Positions 32,246 to 35,397 of a stretch of 35,397 nucleotides of DNA are shown here, piece after piece. Within the stretch, counting starts at the first letter, position 1, and each line of letters opens with the position of its first letter. Source of the stretch: Candidatus Poseidonia sp. Its GTDB lineage: Archaea > Thermoplasmatota > Poseidoniia > Poseidoniales > Poseidoniaceae. Under the pieces are notes generated by a model, which ran no database searches, was not told the origin of the DNA, and saw nothing but the letters and a program-made list of their open reading frames with translations. Both the position numbers and the translations under genes were made by a program. The stretch covers positions 1 through 35,397 of the forward strand of contig JAURDW010000014.1 in NCBI GenBank assembly GCA_030827745.1, written 5' to 3'.

Positions 32246-32583
32246 AGTGCTCCAACGAACGCTTCACATTTTCAAGCCGGTTTTTGGCGCAGAACGGTTG
32301 GCTCACGCCCAAGATGTCGGGAATGTCACGTTCATTTTTGATTTTCGATGCACATCGTCAAGGTGGAACACCACGGCCTCGCCCTTGAACGCATTCAGGC
32401 TTTGGCATCTCCGGCCCACGGCAGCCAGCGACCTCGACCACACCCCAGTGTCAACGAAGAGTCGTTGCTCGAACGCCCCTCATGCCCGTCGAGAAACGTG
32501 GTCATTCAATCACGCCGTTTGAGCGTTGTTCGCCTCGACAAGGAGTGGCATGTTGCCGAAGATTCGTTACATGTAAACAGAGC
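32246..32583. other. Intergenic region without a supported gene
   Basis: About 340 bp between the MamK-like gene and the lipoprotein promoter. A plus-strand frame is open from an ATG at 32348 but runs 80 bp into the lipoprotein gene, has no ribosome-binding site and a Pro/Ser/Arg-rich, unlikely translation. The minus strand has only short frames. A remnant of a decayed gene is possible; no RNA gene could be folded. Confidence 0.4.
32331..32345 (+). terminator. Possible oligo-T terminator after the MamK-like gene
   Basis: TTCATTTTTGATTTT, about 90 nt beyond the actin stop, is the most T-rich stretch in this gap; archaeal RNA polymerase terminates at such runs. No hairpin was seen. Confidence 0.25.
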
Positions 32584-32590
32584 GTTTAAG
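32584..32590 (+). promoter_or_regulatory. Candidate TATA box of the lipoprotein gene
   Basis: GTTTAAG is centred 29 nt before the ATG at 32616. No Shine-Dalgarno sequence lies between, so a leaderless mRNA starting at or near the ATG is likely. Confidence 0.5.
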
Positions 32591-32615
32591 TGCGTCTCAA
32601 AACCGCAAAGGCCCA

Positions 32616-34376
32616 ATGTCAAAGAAACTGATTGCTCTTGTTCTCGTCGCTCAACTGTTCATCGCTGGGTGCCTTGGTTCATCCGACTCGGATGAATCGG
32701 TTGGGTGTCAGAACCCCAGTGCCCTCAATTACGATCCCTTGGTTGATTTGAACGACGACGCTCTTTGCGTGTCCATGGACGTCTACGTCGCAGGCCTGCA
32801 GGATGTCCTCTCCCAAATCGGTGGCCAACCGGTCGTGGGCGGGACGGCTTTTGGCTACACCCTTGAGCCGCTTGATGCCACTTCGGGCATGAAATCCACG
32901 GTGGCTTTTGCTGATGACACGCTGTATCTTTCGGCTGAAGAAAATGGTTCAACCAGTCAAACTTGGGTCTCGTCAGGGAGCATCATCATGGAATCCGAGG
33001 GCGAATCCTACAGCATGGCCCCCGCTATGGAGGTGTCCATGTTGTTCAGAGAACTCTGGAATTCGGGGCCCAACCTCGCCGTCGTTGCGGGGTCCGCTGG
33101 GGAGGTTCCGGTGCTCGAAAACGGGTCCTACAGCACGACCTTCACAGCCGTGGATTCGGTCGAGAATGAAGACGGCGTTTCAGACCAAATCAGTTACAAA
33201 CTCGTCCTCCACCTTGATGCTGAAACGTTTGCCTTTGTCTCTGCATTGCTCACCATGACCGATGCTGAGGGGGTCACCTCCTACGATGTCAAGTTGATGA
33301 ATCAAGGCGGGGTGCCTGCCGCCCCGACCGATGCGATGGCGATCGGCATACCCTTTGAACTCGAAGCGAAGGAAATCACTTCAAGCATGATGGCCCGTTT
33401 TGCCCCCAAGGGGCAGCCTCAACTCGACCTTCTTGCTGAAGACATTAACGTGTGGGATTGTACCGCATATTACCTCAGCTCGTCGGCCACCGCTTACGAC
33501 CTTCCAACGATGATGGCTGCGGTTGACAACGCCGAAATGCCCTCCTGGTGCAACCAAGAAAAGGAGGACTTCGTGTACAACAACACCGGCTCGGCCGACT
33601 TCGTGTATTCCACGTACCTCGTGACGTACTCCGTTTCCGAATGGGACGGCAAGACGTACACGGACGCAAGGACTGTGTCCTTTCAACCCGATAAGGTGAT
33701 GTGGAACAGCGTCAATGGATGGGTGCTGGGTGAAGGCGAAGAATGCGATGAGTCGACGGGCTACACTCCGGCTGATGGGCAGTGCGTTTACTATCGCAAT
33801 TCAGAAACGAGTTGGGTCAAGAACAACGACATGTACCTCAACCTCTCAAATTCCTACGACGAACCGGTGTATCAGCGTTACGAACGCCTCGGTGATGATG
33901 TGATCGTTATCGGATACACCTCCCAAGCCTCTGTTTGCAACGACGGGACCATCATTTCCGACTGGTCGGTCAACGACGGAATCGTTGATTGCGCAGACGG
34001 CGGTGACGAGGATGGAAGCATGATCATGTTCGATTGCGGGGATGGCGAATCCGTTTCGAACAGCGCCCTTAACGATGGAAACCCCGACTGTGCAGACGGC
34101 TCCGACGAGACGCTCCAATCCATTGAATACATGGTGAACGATGCATCGGACTTTGCTGGATTCTCAAAGGACTACCAAGTGGTCCTCTCTTCGTGCGACA
34201 GCACCGGGGCATGCACGGTCGTTCTTGAAAGCGGTCCACTTGACAACATAGACTCGACCACGGGTGTGGTTTGGATTGACCGCGATTATTCTGGAACGGT
34301 TTCAGACGGCGACGAGATTTTCCTCTCATCAAGCCGCGACCAACCGTGGAACACGGTTGAATTGACGCGTGTTTGA
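32616..34376 (+). CDS. Secreted lipoprotein with LDL-receptor-A-like motifs
   Basis: A 586-residue protein with a lipoprotein signal peptide: KK, a hydrophobic stretch (LIALVLVAQLF) and lipobox IAGC with Cys19. Next comes a Cys-bounded motif (CQNPSALNYDPLVDLNDDALC), a pattern common in surface proteins of marine microbes. The beta-rich middle (about 60-430) has no recognised domain. Residues 441-500 hold two tandem units like the C-terminal half of LDL-receptor class A repeats, each with two Cys 18 apart (Cys441/459 and Cys474/492) and the endings VNDGIVDCADGGDED and LNDGNPDCADGSDE, which probably bind calcium. The protein is acidic and faces outward. Its ligand is unknown. Confidence 0.85.
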   Translation: MSKKLIALVLVAQLFIAGCLGSSDSDESVGCQNPSALNYDPLVDLNDDALCVSMDVYVAGLQDVLSQIGGQPVVGGTAFGYTLEPLDATSGMKSTVAFADDTLYLSAEENGSTSQTWVSSGSIIMESEGESYSMAPAMEVSMLFRELWNSGPNLAVVAGSAGEVPVLENGSYSTTFTAVDSVENEDGVSDQISYKLVLHLDAETFAFVSALLTMTDAEGVTSYDVKLMNQGGVPAAPTDAMAIGIPFELEAKEITSSMMARFAPKGQPQLDLLAEDINVWDCTAYYLSSSATAYDLPTMMAAVDNAEMPSWCNQEKEDFVYNNTGSADFVYSTYLVTYSVSEWDGKTYTDARTVSFQPDKVMWNSVNGWVLGEGEECDESTGYTPADGQCVYYRNSETSWVKNNDMYLNLSNSYDEPVYQRYERLGDDVIVIGYTSQASVCNDGTIISDWSVNDGIVDCADGGDEDGSMIMFDCGDGESVSNSALNDGNPDCADGSDETLQSIEYMVNDASDFAGFSKDYQVVLSSCDSTGACTVVLESGPLDNIDSTTGVVWIDRDYSGTVSDGDEIFLSSSRDQPWNTVELTRV

Positions 34377-34530
34377 GGCCGGTGGCTGCACAAAGACAGC
34401 GGGTTCTGCCCGTTGTCGGTCTGTCCGCTGAAATCAACCTTTTGGACGCCATGACGGGTTCGTGTGAGCCCCCATGGTGCTTCGTCAATGAGCATTGGAA
34501 TGACCATTGACGGTGTTCGGCCACATTCTT

Positions 34531-35250
34531 ATGATGCATGAACGCCGCCGTGAAGTTGTGGCCGACCCGTCAAAGGAGCATTTTCCTCATGTTCGGGTGT
34601 ACACCATGCCTCGTGAAGTGTACCTTAGCATGATTGTCAAAACAGTCCCGGAATATCACGATTTTTATTCCAAACTGGATTGGCTCCACTCAAGGAACCT
34701 TCAACATGACCCTGTGGAGAACGTGATGACGATGGCGGCCTTGGCCTTTCCCTCCAAAGGTCAACGGCTCACTGAGGGGGGGGTCGTGGTCCGATGTGGT
34801 GCGCCCAAAGAGGATGGCGTGATAGAGGTTTTTGCTCGTTTTCGGGGTCCATTTCGAAGCGGTTACGCTAATGGTGGAGAAGAGGTTGGGCTAGGTGCCT
34901 TTGACCTCCTTTCCTGTGAATGGGGCAATTTCGGGCTGATGTTGCGTTTTCTGGTTCACCACCCAAGTTATCGTGATTGGTCGTATTTTCAACAAATGGA
35001 GGGGTATCTTGTCAATCCGTCAACGGTTCTTCAGGTCTTCAAGACCAGCTCGTCGTTCTCAGGAGACATACACGAAACCTTGTATCTTGCGCACAGCATG
35101 GGGTATTTTGACTCCCCTCGTCGAACCACATTACGAGAGATCGCCCTGGTTCGAGGTGTATCCCATACCATGATTTCCCGTCATCTCCGTACTGCGGAGC
35201 GCCAATTGGTTGCGAACATGCTCTCTCTTGACTGGCAGGACGACGGTTGA
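34531..35250 (+). CDS. Transcriptional regulator with bacterio-opsin-activator-type HTH
   Basis: A 239-residue protein from ATG 34531. The C-terminal 50 residues match the HTH_10 (Bat) family plan: LYLAHSMGYFDSPRRTTLREIALVRGVSHTMISRHLRTAERQLV, read as the usual A...GYFxxPR...LA..lGvs...s.hLRrae pattern. The N-terminal 180 residues form an unassigned sensor-like domain with several conserved-looking aromatic residues and no GAF or PAS signature that I can read. In haloarchaea such regulators control bacterio-opsin and other light- or redox-linked genes; a rhodopsin link here is not shown, since no opsin is in the window. The start is uncertain: TTG 34507, GTG 34513 and ATG 34534 are also in frame. 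It follows the lipoprotein on the same strand after 154 bp. Confidence 0.82.
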   Translation: MMHERRREVVADPSKEHFPHVRVYTMPREVYLSMIVKTVPEYHDFYSKLDWLHSRNLQHDPVENVMTMAALAFPSKGQRLTEGGVVVRCGAPKEDGVIEVFARFRGPFRSGYANGGEEVGLGAFDLLSCEWGNFGLMLRFLVHHPSYRDWSYFQQMEGYLVNPSTVLQVFKTSSSFSGDIHETLYLAHSMGYFDSPRRTTLREIALVRGVSHTMISRHLRTAERQLVANMLSLDWQDDG

Positions 35251-35397
35251 AGATTGCGAAGTCGAAAATCATGCGACTCGGCGGAGGCCATTGTTCCGCT
35301 CACGGTTTGAGCAAAATACACACCTCCTGGTGACAAACAACGCTCGATTTGGTCGTTCGTTCTGGCTGTGTCCACCTGCCCCCATTCGTTCTGTCAA
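35251..35397. other. Right edge, no gene seen
   Basis: The final 147 bp after the regulator hold no supported gene on either strand. GCAAAATACAC near 35312 is a weak A/T-rich element that could belong to a promoter of a gene beyond the edge. Confidence 0.3.

Noticed and set aside
32348-32695. 115-residue plus-strand gene before the lipoprotein
   Set aside because: It overlaps the lipoprotein start by 80 bp, lacks a ribosome-binding site and translates to a Pro/Ser/Arg-rich sequence.
1-35397. CRISPR arrays, insertion sequences, rRNA genes
   Set aside because: I saw no regularly spaced direct repeats, transposase or integrase motifs, or rRNA core sequence on either strand.

Overview
The window reads as one contiguous piece of an archaeal chromosome. 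The core genes are archaeal: proteasome alpha subunit, Rrp4/Rrp41/Rrp42 exosome, SBDS, L37Ae, Pcc1, prefoldin beta, archaeal S12/S7 and EF-2, TiaS, KptA, diphthine-ammonia ligase, isopentenyl phosphate kinase and an archaeosortase. Together with moderately high GC, very tight packing, a calcium-binding surface protein and a lipoprotein with LDL-receptor-A-like motifs, this points to a planktonic marine euryarchaeon, most likely Marine Group II (Poseidoniales, Thermoplasmata-related). That assignment is inference; there is no rRNA gene to test it. I see no insertion sequence, CRISPR array, phage gene or compositional island.

Layout. 1-2.5 kb: the 3' part of a large surface protein (PPC-like domains, EF-hand/type-3 calcium repeats, one membrane helix, cytosolic tail). 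2.5-3.9 kb: tRNA-Arg(CCG) and tRNA-Gly(CCC) flanking an old-yellow-enzyme-type oxidoreductase. 3.9-8.4 kb: archaeosortase, a GmhB-like HAD phosphatase, TiaS, three small membrane proteins and a RecA/RadB-like protein with a degenerate P-loop. 8.5-10.5 kb: purB and diphthine-ammonia ligase, convergent. 10.6-17.4 kb: the archaeal protein- and RNA-quality-control superoperon psmA-SBDS-rrp4-rrp41-rrp42-rpl37ae-pcc1-prefoldin beta-DHH protein-unknown helical protein. 17.4-20.1 kb, minus strand: UbiD-family decarboxylase, helical-repeat protein, Nudix hydrolase. 20.2-23.7 kb: rps12-rps7-EF-2. 23.7-26.8 kb: a MOSC protein, then on the minus strand isopentenyl phosphate kinase followed by a fused IPP isomerase/prenyl synthase. 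26.9-30 kb: a small zinc-ribbon protein, KptA, and a thiolase coupled to a DUF35-like protein. 30-35.3 kb: a protein with zinc ribbons at both ends, a MamK-like actin, a lipoprotein and a bacterio-opsin-activator-type HTH regulator.

How the genes work together. Several belong to archaeal isoprenoid lipid synthesis: a thiolase with its DUF35-like partner (acetoacetyl-CoA end), a UbiD-family decarboxylase (a family that includes anhydromevalonate phosphate decarboxylase), isopentenyl phosphate kinase, and the isomerase-prenyltransferase fusion. The last two encode three successive steps from isopentenyl phosphate to prenyl diphosphate on two neighbouring polypeptides. A second theme is translation: the ribosomal genes and EF-2, an enzyme that completes diphthamide on EF-2, and the tRNA-modifying proteins TiaS, KptA and Pcc1.

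The best candidates for something little described are the IPP isomerase-prenyl synthase fusion (24190-25941), the MamK-like actin (31220-32245) beside a double zinc-ribbon protein of unknown function (30074-31090), and the DUF35-like protein that has lost its zinc cysteines and gained an unidentified N-terminal domain (29206-30036).
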